NCBI RefSeq assembly: GCF_013085345.1
Contig: NZ_JABFAJ010000018.1
Span: 91,540 to 155,539 of the forward strand
Origin: Isoptericola sediminis
GTDB lineage: Bacteria; Actinomycetota; Actinomycetes; Actinomycetales; Cellulomonadaceae
DNA: 64,000 nucleotides
Direction: 5' to 3'
Under the pieces are notes generated by a model. That model did no database searches. It was not told the origin of the DNA and saw only the letters and a list, made by a program, of their open reading frames with translations. Positions 29,966 to 38,617 of this stretch are shown one piece after another (within the stretch, counting starts at the first letter, position 1; every line of letters starts with the position of its first letter). Position numbers and translations under genes: made by a program.

Positions 29966-31276
29966 TCAGGACGAGTGCGGCAGCCCGCCGATCATGCCGG
30001 CCGCCACGGTCCGGTTGGTCGACTCGTCCACGAGGATGAACGACCCCGTCTGGGGGTTCTGCTGGTACGGGTCGACGAACAGGGGCTGCGTCACCCGGAG
30101 CTGGATGCGGCCGATCTCGTTGAGCTTGATCTCGGTCGCCTCCTCGTCCCGGTGCAGCGTGTTGACGTCGACGCGGTAGTTGATGTCCTTGACCATCGCC
30201 CGCGCCCACCGCGTGGTGTGCTTGATCGCGTACTTCTTGCCCTTGACCAGCGACGACTCGGAGTCCATCCAGCAGATCTGCGCGTCGATGTTCTGCAGCG
30301 CCGCCGGCGTGTTGTTCGGTCGCGCGATCATGTCCCCACGGGAGATGTCGATCTCGTCCGCCAGGCGGACGGTCACGGCCATCGGGGGGTAGGCCTCCTC
30401 GACCGGACCGTCGGCGGTGTCGATCGCCTCGATGGTCGTCTCGAGGCCGGCCGGCAGTGCGACGACCTTGTCACCGGGCTTCATGACGCCGGACGCGACC
30501 GTGCCCGCGTACCCGCGGTAGTCACGGGCGTCGTGCGACTGCGGCCGGATCACGTACTGGACGGGGAACCGGACGTCCATGAGGTTGCGGTCGGAGGCGA
30601 CGTGCAGCCGCTCGAGGTGGCTGAGCAGCGCCGGCCCGTCGTACCAGGGGGTGTTCTCCGAGCGGTTGACGACGTTGTCGCCCTCCAGCGCGGAGATCGG
30701 GATGAACGTCAGGTCCGGGACACGCAGGCGGGACGCGAACTCCGTGAAGTCTCGGCGGATGTTCTCGAACACCTCCTCGTCGTAGTCGACGAGGTCCATC
30801 TTGTTCACGCAGACCACGATGTGCGGCACGCCGAGCAGCGTCGCCAGGAACGTGTGTCGGCGCGACTGCTCGATGACGCCCTTGCGCGCGTCGACGAGGA
30901 TCAGCGCGACGTCGGCGGTCGAGGCGCCCGTGACCATGTTCCGGGTGTACTGGATGTGCCCCGGGGTGTCGGCGATGATGAACTTGCGCTTCGGCGTCGC
31001 GAAGTAGCGGTACGCGACGTCGATCGTGATGCCCTGCTCCCGCTCGGCGCGCAGGCCGTCGGTGAGGAGCGCGAGGTCGGTGTAGTCGTTGCCGCGGTCC
31101 TTCGAGACCTGCTCCACCGAGTCCAGCTGGTCCTCGAAGATCGTCTTCGAGTCGAACAGCAGGCGGCCGATGAGGGTCGACTTGCCGTCGTCGACGGACC
31201 CGGCCGTCGCGAACCGCAGCAGGTCGATGGAGCCGTCGGTCAGAGCCTCGGCGGTGGTGTTCTCGGTCGTGGTCAT
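29966..31276 (-). CDS. cysN: Sulfate adenylyltransferase large subunit (GTPase)
   Basis: A 436-residue CysN, the GTPase subunit that drives ATP + sulfate to adenosine phosphosulfate (APS) with CysD. GTP-binding motifs are GSVDDGKST (26-34), DTPGH (103-107) and NKMD (158-161). Elongation-factor-like beta-barrels follow. No APS kinase domain is fused at the C-terminus (some CysNC proteins have one); the kinase is the separate cysC at 34211. It starts three bases after the cysD stop in a cysQ-cysD-cysN operon. Confidence 0.96.
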   Translation of the reverse strand: MTTTENTTAEALTDGSIDLLRFATAGSVDDGKSTLIGRLLFDSKTIFEDQLDSVEQVSKDRGNDYTDLALLTDGLRAEREQGITIDVAYRYFATPKRKFIIADTPGHIQYTRNMVTGASTADVALILVDARKGVIEQSRRHTFLATLLGVPHIVVCVNKMDLVDYDEEVFENIRRDFTEFASRLRVPDLTFIPISALEGDNVVNRSENTPWYDGPALLSHLERLHVASDRNLMDVRFPVQYVIRPQSHDARDYRGYAGTVASGVMKPGDKVVALPAGLETTIEAIDTADGPVEEAYPPMAVTVRLADEIDISRGDMIARPNNTPAALQNIDAQICWMDSESSLVKGKKYAIKHTTRWARAMVKDINYRVDVNTLHRDEEATEIKLNEIGRIQLRVTQPLFVDPYQQNPQTGSFILVDESTNRTVAAGMIGGLPHSS

Positions 31277-31279
31277 GGC

Positions 31280-32182
31280 TTAGAAGTAGCCCTCTCGCTT
31301 GCGGTCCTCCATCGCGGCCTCGCTCACCTTGTCGTCGCCACGCGTGGCGCCGCGCTCGGTGATCCGGACGGCCGCGACCTCCTCGACGATGGCCTCGAGG
31401 GTGGTCGCCTTCGACTCGACGGCGGCGGTCAGGTTCGCGTCACCGACCGTGCGGTACCGCACGGACCGGACCTCGGAGGTCTCCCCCTCCTTGAGGGGCG
31501 TGAACTCGTTGACCGCGAACAGCATGCCGTCGCGCTCCACCACCTCGCGCTCCTGGGCGAGGTAGAGGTCCGGGATGTCGATCTGCTCGGCCGCGATGTA
31601 GGACCAGATGTCCAGCTCGGTCCAGTTGGACAGAGGGAAGACCCGGATCGACTCGCCCTGGTGGACCCGGCCGTTGTACAGGCTCCAGATCTCGGGGCGC
31701 TGGTTCTTCGGGTCCCACTGACCGAAGTCGTCGCGGAACGAGAAGACGCGCTCCTTGGCACGGGCCTTCTCCTCGTCACGCCGGCCACCGCCGAACGCGG
31801 CGTCGAAACCGTGCTTCTCGACGGCCTCCAGGAGCACCGGCGTCTGGATGCGGTTGCGCGAACCGTTCGGCTCCTCCTGGACCAGGCCGCGATCGATCGC
31901 GTCCTGCACGGAGGCGACGACGAGCTGGACCCCGAGGTTCTCCACCCAGCGGTCACGGCAGTCGAGCACGGTCTGGAAGTTCAGACCGGTGTCGACGTGC
32001 ATGATCGGGAACGGGATGCGCGCCGGGGCGAAGGCCTTCGCCGCCATGTGCAGCATCACGATGGAGTCCTTGCCGCCGGAGAACAGCAGGACGGGACGCT
32101 GCATCTCCGCCGCCACCTCCCGGAAGACGTGGATGCTCTCCGCTTCGAGGCTGCGGAGCTGGCTCAGGACGTGGGACGTCAC
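31280..32182 (-). CDS. cysD: Sulfate adenylyltransferase small subunit
   Basis: A 300-residue PP-loop enzyme that forms the adenylyl-sulfate bond together with CysN. The PP-loop SGGKDS is at 35-40. Other family segments are MHVDTGLNF, GGGRRDEEKARAKERVFS and FPLSNWTELDIW. GTG at 32182 overlaps the cysQ stop by four bases (GTGA) and gives the family length. The frame is open upstream inside cysQ but carries no similarity there. Confidence 0.96.
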   Translation of the reverse strand: MTSHVLSQLRSLEAESIHVFREVAAEMQRPVLLFSGGKDSIVMLHMAAKAFAPARIPFPIMHVDTGLNFQTVLDCRDRWVENLGVQLVVASVQDAIDRGLVQEEPNGSRNRIQTPVLLEAVEKHGFDAAFGGGRRDEEKARAKERVFSFRDDFGQWDPKNQRPEIWSLYNGRVHQGESIRVFPLSNWTELDIWSYIAAEQIDIPDLYLAQEREVVERDGMLFAVNEFTPLKEGETSEVRSVRYRTVGDANLTAAVESKATTLEAIVEEVAAVRITERGATRGDDKVSEAAMEDRKREGYF

Positions 32183-33063
32183 GACTGGGCACCTTCCTTG
32201 ATCGCCACGCCGACCTCCTGCAGCGCCGCACGCAGGTGCGCGGTCAGGGCCGGGTGGCAGACGAACAGATCGGGGAGCCAGGGGTCCTGGCGGTTGTACT
32301 CGAGCGGGGAGCCGTCGAGCCGGGTCGCCGTGTGGCCGGCGGCCAGCGCGACACCGACGGGCGCCGCCGAGTCCCACTCGTATTGTCCACCACCGTGGAC
32401 GTAGGCATCGACCGTGCCGTCGACGGCGGAGACCACCTTGACGCCGGCCGAGCCCATCGGCACCAGCTCGACGTCGCCGCGCCGGGCGAGGTCGGCGACG
32501 AACTGCGGGGGCCGGGAGCGGCTGGCGGCGATGCGGAGCGGGCGGTCACCGGCCAGCACGGCGCGCACCGACTCGTCGAGGTCCGCGGCGGACGACGGCG
32601 TCACCGTCGTGTGCACGACCTGACGAGCCGGCAGCGCGACGGCGGCCGCCGCGAGACCTCCCGGACCAGCGGTGGCGTCTTCCTGGCCGCGCACCCAGAG
32701 GGCGACGTGCACGGCGAAGTCGTCACGCCACGAGCCGTCCTCGGTGCGCTCGGCGAACTCACGGGTGCCGTCCAGCGGGTCGATGATCCAGACCCGGTCG
32801 GCGTCCAGCCGAGCCGCGCCGTCCTTCGCCTCCTCGGACAGGACCGCGTCCTCCGGGCGGGCGTGCGTCAGGGCGGCGGCCAGCCAGCTCTGGGCGGCCG
32901 CGTCGCCGGCGTTCTTCAGCTCCCGGGGGTCGAACTCGCCCCCGGCGGCGTCGACGTCGGCGCGCAGCGAGAGCAGCACGCGTCCCGCCTTCTCGGCCAG
33001 AGCGGCGGCCAGTTCGCCGTCGCCCGTCGTCGGGTCAGGAAGCGCCGGTGATGGCGTGGTCAT
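32179..33063 (-). CDS. cysQ: CysQ-type 3'(2'),5'-bisphosphate nucleotidase (PAP phosphatase)
   Basis: A 294-residue member of the inositol-monophosphatase fold. The metal site DPLDGT is at 95-100 and WDSAAPVGVA near 245. CysQ removes 3'-phosphoadenosine 5'-phosphate, the product that every sulfotransferase leaves behind. ATG at 33063 follows GAGGAG at good spacing. As first gene of the cysQDN operon it fits a pathway whose end point is sulfation and not only cysteine synthesis. An inositol-phosphatase role is less likely given its neighbours. Confidence 0.92.
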   Translation of the reverse strand: MTTPSPALPDPTTGDGELAAALAEKAGRVLLSLRADVDAAGGEFDPRELKNAGDAAAQSWLAAALTHARPEDAVLSEEAKDGAARLDADRVWIIDPLDGTREFAERTEDGSWRDDFAVHVALWVRGQEDATAGPGGLAAAAVALPARQVVHTTVTPSSAADLDESVRAVLAGDRPLRIAASRSRPPQFVADLARRGDVELVPMGSAGVKVVSAVDGTVDAYVHGGGQYEWDSAAPVGVALAAGHTATRLDGSPLEYNRQDPWLPDLFVCHPALTAHLRAALQEVGVAIKEGAQS

Positions 33064-33251
33064 CGAGCTCCTCGTGTCTCGGGGCTTGGCACGCGAGGGG
33101 CCAAGGACTCGGCCGAGGCTACCATTGCGGCCATGTCTGGCCACGCCTCGATCCGCCGTGCGGGGCCCGTCCTGCCCCGGTCCGCCGGGGCGGCGCGCGG
33201 GACGGCGCCGACGGACCCGCCGCCCGCCCGGAGCACGGAGGGGCCGCACCG
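33064..33251. promoter_or_regulatory. Divergent promoter region of cysQDN and the TauE/cysC pair
   Basis: This 188-base gap must hold both promoters. A plus-strand -10-like TACCAT lies at 33120-33125. An inverted CTTGGC...GGCCAAG pair lies just before it, near 33086-33107. The assignment is by position only. Confidence 0.35.
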
Positions 33252-34214
33252 GTGATCGACGTCGATCCCGCCCTCGCGCTCGGCGGCCTCGTCGTCGGCT
33301 TCGTGGTCGGTCTGACGGGCATGGGTGGCGGGGCGCTCATGACCCCCATGCTGATCTTCGTGTTCCGGGTGGACCCCCTGGTCGCCGTCTCGAGCGACAT
33401 CGTCGCGAGCCTCTTCATGAAGCCGGCGGGGGCCGTCGTCCACCTCCGGCGCCGGACGGCGAACCTGCGGCTCGTCGGCTGGCTCTGCGTCGGGTCGGTC
33501 CCGGCGGCCTTCGGCGGCGTCTTCCTGATCCGTGCGCTCCCCTTCGGCGACTCCCTCGACGAGGCCCTGCGCCTCGTGCTCGGCGTCGCCCTCCTGCTCG
33601 CGGCGACGATGCTCGTCGTGCGCGCGACGATCGGCATGGTGCAGCACCAGCGCGCCCTCGGGGAGGGGCCCGTCCGTCCGACCAACGCCGGGGTGGTGGT
33701 CCGCCCGGTCCCCACGGTCGCCCTGGGGGCGGTCGCCGGTCTGCTCGTGGGCATGACGTCGGTCGGGTCGGGGTCGATCGTCATCGTGGCGCTGCTGATG
33801 CTCTACCCCGCGCTCAAGGCCTCCAACCTGGTCGGCACCGATCTCGTGCAGGCCGTGCCGCTGGTCGCCGCGGCCGCGCTCGGCCACCTGATGTACGGGG
33901 ACTTCTCGCTGGACCTGACCACCTCGCTGCTGATCGGCGCCGTCCCCGGCGCGTGGGCCGGCGCCCACGTCTCCAGCCGGGCCCCGGGCGGCCTCATCCG
34001 ACGCGCGCTCGCCGTCCTCCTGCTCGCCTCCGGGCTGAAGCTGCTGGGCGCACCGCTCGCCGTCGTGCTGGGTGCCGCCGCGGTCGCGCTGGTCGGGGGG
34101 AACATCGCCTGGGTCCTGATCAGGGACCGGCTGGCCCACCACCCACCACGTACCCCGCCGACGCCGGACCGGGCGTCGGTCTCGACGACGAAGGACGACA
34201 CCGAACGCCCATGA
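33252..34214 (+). CDS. TauE/SafE (DUF81) family membrane permease
   Basis: A 320-residue permease with eight or so hydrophobic segments in two repeats. Each repeat starts with the family's glycine-rich motif (GLTGMGGGALMTPML; GMTSVGSGSIVIVALL). Family members move sulfite, sulfonates or sulfate. Here it is translationally coupled to the APS kinase by an ATGA overlap, which suggests sulfate or sulfite transport for the activation pathway. GTG at 33252 is preceded by CGGAGGGG at a rather long distance. The C-terminal 30 residues are hydrophilic. Confidence 0.88.
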   Translation: MIDVDPALALGGLVVGFVVGLTGMGGGALMTPMLIFVFRVDPLVAVSSDIVASLFMKPAGAVVHLRRRTANLRLVGWLCVGSVPAAFGGVFLIRALPFGDSLDEALRLVLGVALLLAATMLVVRATIGMVQHQRALGEGPVRPTNAGVVVRPVPTVALGAVAGLLVGMTSVGSGSIVIVALLMLYPALKASNLVGTDLVQAVPLVAAAALGHLMYGDFSLDLTTSLLIGAVPGAWAGAHVSSRAPGGLIRRALAVLLLASGLKLLGAPLAVVLGAAAVALVGGNIAWVLIRDRLAHHPPRTPPTPDRASVSTTKDDTERP

Positions 34215-35437
34215 ACACACCGGAGACGACCTACGTCCTCAGCCCGGTCGAGCTCGACCTGCTCGAGCTCCACCTCGGTGGCGGGACGGACACGCTGACC
34301 CTGCTCGACCGCCCGGTGCAGGGACCCGTGACGCTCACCGACGCGGAGAACACGCCGCTGGCCGTCGTCGGGGAGGACGGCCACGCGACCGCGCTCAAGC
34401 CGATCGCCCGCGCCGCGGGGCCGCACTGGGACCCGGCGGTGCGCCGCGGCGCCCACGACGTCGCCCACGAGATCCGCCGCGAGGTCGGGCCCGTCGGTGA
34501 CGTGCTGGCCCTCCTGGTCGACGCCGCCCCGACACGGGACGAGCTGGACGCCCTCGACGGTCTCGTCGCCGGGGCCGCCGCCGTGCTGGTGCTGGTGCCC
34601 GCGTCCCGGCGGCACCCGGAGCCCGGTCACCTCGGCGCGCCCGGCCTCGCGCGCGTCGGCACCGTGGTGGGCGACGCCGTCGCCGCCGCGTTCGACGGGC
34701 CGGTCCGGACCGTCGTCGTGCCCTGGGCCGACGGCGCCGGACTGCGCTGGGACGACGTCGCCACCCACCACGGCGCGGACCGCGTGGAGCGCCTGGCCGA
34801 CCACCGGACTCCCCCGACGGCCGAGCGGGTGGCACGTCTGAGCACGCTGTGGTCGAGGGAGGTCGGGACCCTGTACCCCGACGCGGTCGCCCGGGAGGTG
34901 GAGCACGCCGCGCGCGGTGCCCGGTCCGAGGGCACGGTCGTGTTCTTCACCGGCCTGTCCGGTTCCGGCAAGTCCACCGTCGCCCAGGCGCTGGCGGCCG
35001 AGCTCGACGACGAGGGGCGCCACACGACGCTCCTCGACGGCGACGCCGTGCGACAGCACCTGTCCAAGGGTCTCGGGTTCGACAAGGCGTCGCGCGAGCT
35101 CAACGTCGAGCGCATCGGCTACGTGGCCTCGCTGGTCGCGTACCACGGGGGTGTCGCGATCGCGGCACCGATCGCCCCGTTCGCGTCCGGGCGGGCCCGG
35201 GTGCGGGAGATGGCCCAGGCCGCCGGCCGGTTCGTCCTCGTGCACGTCTCCACACCGCTGGAGGTCTGCGAGGCGCGGGACCGCAAGGGCCTCTACGCCA
35301 AGGCCCGTGCCGGGGAGATCCCCGAGTTCACCGGGATCTCGTCACCGTACGAGGAGCCGACCGACGCCGACCTCGTCGTCGACACGTCGGTCACCTCGGT
35401 GGAGGCCGCCGTGGCGCAGGTGAAGAACCTGCTCTGA
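34211..35437 (+). CDS. cysC: Adenylylsulfate kinase with N-terminal extension
   Basis: A 408-residue protein that ends in a complete APS kinase (about 238-408), which phosphorylates APS to PAPS. It has the P-loop GLSGSGKST (248-256), LDGDAVRQHLSKGLGF, FISPF-equivalent APIAPF and the lid KGLYAKARAGEIPEFTG. The first 230 residues look like a degenerate ATP-sulfurylase-like or related nucleotide-binding half: LTDAENTPLAVV is PUA-like. No QxRN/HxxH catalytic motif of ATP sulfurylase is recognisable. Its role is unknown; active sulfurylase is provided by cysDN. No cysH reductase is seen nearby. Confidence 0.9.
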   Translation: MNTPETTYVLSPVELDLLELHLGGGTDTLTLLDRPVQGPVTLTDAENTPLAVVGEDGHATALKPIARAAGPHWDPAVRRGAHDVAHEIRREVGPVGDVLALLVDAAPTRDELDALDGLVAGAAAVLVLVPASRRHPEPGHLGAPGLARVGTVVGDAVAAAFDGPVRTVVVPWADGAGLRWDDVATHHGADRVERLADHRTPPTAERVARLSTLWSREVGTLYPDAVAREVEHAARGARSEGTVVFFTGLSGSGKSTVAQALAAELDDEGRHTTLLDGDAVRQHLSKGLGFDKASRELNVERIGYVASLVAYHGGVAIAAPIAPFASGRARVREMAQAAGRFVLVHVSTPLEVCEARDRKGLYAKARAGEIPEFTGISSPYEEPTDADLVVDTSVTSVEAAVAQVKNLL

Positions 35438-35450
35438 GCCCGGGCGACGG

Positions 35451-36461
35451 TCAGGCGTCGGGCGCCCGCGCCTTGTCCTGCCGCCGAGCCCTGCCGCCCG
35501 AGCCCTGGCTGCCGCCCCCTCCGTTGCGCTTCCGGCGTCGCCCCCCGGCCTGTCCGCCGGAGCGGGCCTGCCGGTGCGCCCGGACGAACTCGCGATAGGC
35601 CGCCGTGACCTCCTCGACAGGTCCGTCCATCACGAGCTGGCCCTGGTGCATCCACAGCACCCGGGTGCACATCGCCTCGATCGTGGAGATCGAGTGGCTC
35701 ACCAGGAAGACCGTTCCTGCCTGCTGTCGGACCTCGGCGATGCGTGCCTTGGAACGCGCCTTGAACGCGGCGTCACCGGTGGCCAGCGCTTCGTCGACCA
35801 TGAGGATGTCGGGGATGGCCGCCGAGCTGATCGCGAAGCGGAGCCGCGCCGCCATCCCGGAGGAGTAGGTCTTCATGGGCATGTCCACGAAGTCGCCGAT
35901 GTCCGCGAACTCGACGACCTCGTCGAACCTCTCGTCCACCTGCTTGGGTGTCATGCCGAGGGCCAGGCCACCGATCTCGATGTTCTTCGCCCCGGTCATC
36001 TGCGGCATGAGCGCGGCGTTGACCCCCAGGAGCGCCGGTTCGCCGTCCACGTACACCGACCCGGAGTGCGGGGGGATGAGGCCGGTGATCGCCCGCAACA
36101 GCGTCGACTTGCCCGAGCCGTTGATGCCGACGATCCCGATCGATTCCCCGTGCCGCGCCATGAAGGACACGCCGCGGACCGCATGGACCTCGGAGACGGC
36201 CCCGACGTGCTGGCGGCCGGCGCCGAGCAACCGCTTGACGAGGCTGCGCCGGGGCGGCTCGGCGTCCTGGACGTGGATCCCCTGCGCGCGGGCGCTCTCG
36301 GCCGTCTTGCCGCCGAACACCCGGAAGACGATGTGCAGGTCGTCGACGACCAGGCACGGATCACCGAGCGGGATCGCCTCAGCGTGCTCACCGGCGTCGT
36401 CGGCCTCGTCCTCCATGTCGAAGTCGAGGTGGGCGTCCGCCTCGGACACGTCGTCAGTCAC
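35451..36461 (-). CDS. ABC-2 polysaccharide exporter ATPase (Wzt/TagH-like)
   Basis: A 336-residue ATPase of the capsule, O-antigen and teichoic-acid export family. Walker A is GINGSGKST (112-120); the signature is YSSGM, typical of this branch; Walker B is ILMVDEALATGD; the SHS switch follows. The first 35 residues are acidic. The C-terminus is a short, Arg/Gly-rich basic tail instead of a sugar-binding Wzt domain, so it resembles the chain-end-independent type. GTG at 36461 overlaps the permease stop and has GGAGAGG in front. It is 13 bases from the convergent cysC stop. Confidence 0.92.
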   Translation of the reverse strand: MTDDVSEADAHLDFDMEDEADDAGEHAEAIPLGDPCLVVDDLHIVFRVFGGKTAESARAQGIHVQDAEPPRRSLVKRLLGAGRQHVGAVSEVHAVRGVSFMARHGESIGIVGINGSGKSTLLRAITGLIPPHSGSVYVDGEPALLGVNAALMPQMTGAKNIEIGGLALGMTPKQVDERFDEVVEFADIGDFVDMPMKTYSSGMAARLRFAISSAAIPDILMVDEALATGDAAFKARSKARIAEVRQQAGTVFLVSHSISTIEAMCTRVLWMHQGQLVMDGPVEEVTAAYREFVRAHRQARSGGQAGGRRRKRNGGGGSQGSGGRARRQDKARAPDA

Positions 36462-37440
36462 GTCCGTACCTCTCCTCACCGCGCCAGAAGATGATGAATC
36501 CGGCGACGAAGAACACCACGGCCCAGATGATGCCGAGCCACCACTTGAACGGGTCCTGCAGGAACGCGTCCTCGTTCATCAGCGACGCCCGGGCCAGGTA
36601 GAGATACACCGCGACCGGCTGGTACTCGAGGATCGTGGTCGTCCAGCCCTGCATCCACTGGGGCAGCTCGTTGACGTACCGCACCACGGGGAAGATGACA
36701 CCGGAGGCGTACATCGTGAGACGCAGGACGAAGCTGATGACGTTGTCCAGGTCGGGCGTGATCGCGACCAGCCGCGCCATGATGAACGCGATCCCCATGT
36801 TGAAGACCCAGAGCAGACCGACGGCCGGGACCAGCAGCAACCACTCCCACGTCAGAGGCACGGGGTCGTAGCCGGGCAGCAGTCCGGACCCCAGGACGAT
36901 CAGGCACATGACCACCAGCGACGGCACGAGCGTCGTCAGATGGGACATGACGTTCGACAGCGGCAGCACCGCACGCGGGAAGTGCAGGGAGCGGATCAGG
37001 TTGGACCGCTTGGCGATCGACTGCGCCCCGCCGTTGACCGACTGCTCCACGAACCGGAAGAGGAAGACGCCGATGACGATGAAGGCGATGGTGTTGTCGA
37101 CACCACGGCTCACGTTGAGCAGCATGCCGAAGATCAGCACGTAGACCGAAGCATTGAGGATCGGGTTGAGCACCGCCCACAGCTGGCCGAGGTAGGTGTT
37201 CTGGTTGCGGGCGTACGCGGTGGACGTGCCGAGCACCCGGATGAACGGTCCTCGCCGGGCCACGTCCTTGATGTAGGTCCACAACGGCGGGCGGACGCCC
37301 ATCTTCGTCAGGCCGTACTTCTCCGCCTCTGCCCGCCGCTCGGCGGACGAGGTCGCCGGCACGACGGGAGCGGGTGCTTCCGGCGATGATGGACGTTGTG
37401 CGCCCTGCGTACCCGAGGTCGCGGTCTTCACGGGGGTCAC
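36454..37440 (-). CDS. ABC-2 polysaccharide exporter permease (Wzm/TagG-like)
   Basis: A 328-residue permease. A hydrophilic Pro/Ala-rich N-terminus (1-55) is followed by the interfacial segment and six transmembrane helices (about 85-310), with YLGQLWAVLNPILNASVYVLIFG and RSLHFPRAVLPLSNV as family marks. Together with the ATPase it would flip a lipid-linked glycan to the outside. GTG at 37440. The pair is read leftward from the 166-base gap shared with the first glycosyltransferase gene, placing export at the left edge of the glycan locus. Confidence 0.92.
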   Translation of the reverse strand: MTPVKTATSGTQGAQRPSSPEAPAPVVPATSSAERRAEAEKYGLTKMGVRPPLWTYIKDVARRGPFIRVLGTSTAYARNQNTYLGQLWAVLNPILNASVYVLIFGMLLNVSRGVDNTIAFIVIGVFLFRFVEQSVNGGAQSIAKRSNLIRSLHFPRAVLPLSNVMSHLTTLVPSLVVMCLIVLGSGLLPGYDPVPLTWEWLLLVPAVGLLWVFNMGIAFIMARLVAITPDLDNVISFVLRLTMYASGVIFPVVRYVNELPQWMQGWTTTILEYQPVAVYLYLARASLMNEDAFLQDPFKWWLGIIWAVVFFVAGFIIFWRGEERYGRD

Positions 37441-37606
37441 GATACGGTGCGAACCTGTCTCTCAGGGAATCCGACGGTCCGATCGTACCTACAGGGCGTG
37501 AGGCGTTCCGAACCAGGTCGGACATGCTGTCCGATGTCGAGCACCGTTCATCCGGGCGCCATCCCCACGCCGTCTCGAGGTCGTCCGGCGCTGCGACGCT
37601 GACCGC

Positions 37607-38617
37607 GTGAGCGCACTGGTCGAGTCCCCGCTGCAACTGCTCTGCGCCGTCGAGGCGCACGCCGCCGGCCACACCGAGGGGCGCCTGCGCATCACGGCTC
37701 GCCAGGGGGTGCCCACGATGCCCGACACCGTGGCGGCGCTTCGCGAGCTCGGCCTGCCCGACGGGGTGGACGTGCAGGTCGGGCCCGCGCGCCGGGCACT
37801 GGCTCCGGAGGAGCCCTGGGTGTGCGGCGACCCCTTCTCCGGCACGTACCAGGCGGCACTGTCGACGGGCACTCCCTTGCGACAGGTGGTGGTCGACGAC
37901 GGCCTGGGCACCCTCGACGTCGTCGACCGGCTCGTGTCGGGCCGGCCACTCGTCCGGCTCTCCGCCCCGCGCCACCCCGTCCGGCGAGTCCTGGGCGCGA
38001 TGACCACCCGACGGCTGCGACGACAGGCCGCTCGGGGTGGGCTCACCCTCTGCACGATGCTGCCGCTGGGCGACGCCCGCCGTGCGGCGCTGTCCCGGCT
38101 CGGCGTGGAGGTGGTCGAGCACTCCTTCGAGTGGTTGGCGTCCCACACCCCCACCGGTCCGGGCGCCGCCGGCGCCGAACCGACGGTCGTGGTCGGGTCC
38201 GCGCTCGTGGCAGACCGACTGGTGCACCCCGACCACTACCTCACCTGGCTCCGCGGGCTCGCCGCCGACGGTCCGGTGCGGTACGTGCCGCACCGGCGTC
38301 ATCACCCGCTCGTGACCGCCGCTGTCGAGACGCTTCCCGGCGTCCGGGTCGACGCGCCCGGCGCCCCGGTGGAGCTGCGTCTGCGCGGCCTGGACCCCGA
38401 CCAGCAGGTCGTCTCGCTGCCGTCGACGTCGGCGGTGACGCTGACGCGGCTGCTCGGCCCCCGCGGTGTCCGGGTCACCACGCACGACGTCCCCGACTCC
38501 TGGTGGACACCGCATGCGACCCCGGCGCTGCGCGACCACCTCCGCCGCGCGGCCCTGCTCGCCCGGGCAGCCACCCCGTCGCGGCGCCCGTCACCGGCCC
38601 GCGTCCGGGTGTCATGA
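37607..38617 (+). CDS. GT52/polysialyltransferase-like glycosyltransferase
   Basis: A 336-residue protein without signal peptide or membrane helix. VVVDDGLGT (about 94-102) looks like the D-D-G motif of GT52 and GT38 sialyltransferases. HRRHHP near 225 resembles their His-Pro motif, and SLPSTSAVTL their Ser motif. These families transfer sialic acid from CMP-sugars, which fits the CMP-nonulosonate synthase nearby. The match is by motif layout only. The stop overlaps the next gene (ATGA). No ribosome site is clear before the GTG at 37607. Confidence 0.65.
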   Translation: MSALVESPLQLLCAVEAHAAGHTEGRLRITARQGVPTMPDTVAALRELGLPDGVDVQVGPARRALAPEEPWVCGDPFSGTYQAALSTGTPLRQVVVDDGLGTLDVVDRLVSGRPLVRLSAPRHPVRRVLGAMTTRRLRRQAARGGLTLCTMLPLGDARRAALSRLGVEVVEHSFEWLASHTPTGPGAAGAEPTVVVGSALVADRLVHPDHYLTWLRGLAADGPVRYVPHRRHHPLVTAAVETLPGVRVDAPGAPVELRLRGLDPDQQVVSLPSTSAVTLTRLLGPRGVRVTTHDVPDSWWTPHATPALRDHLRRAALLARAATPSRRPSPARVRVS

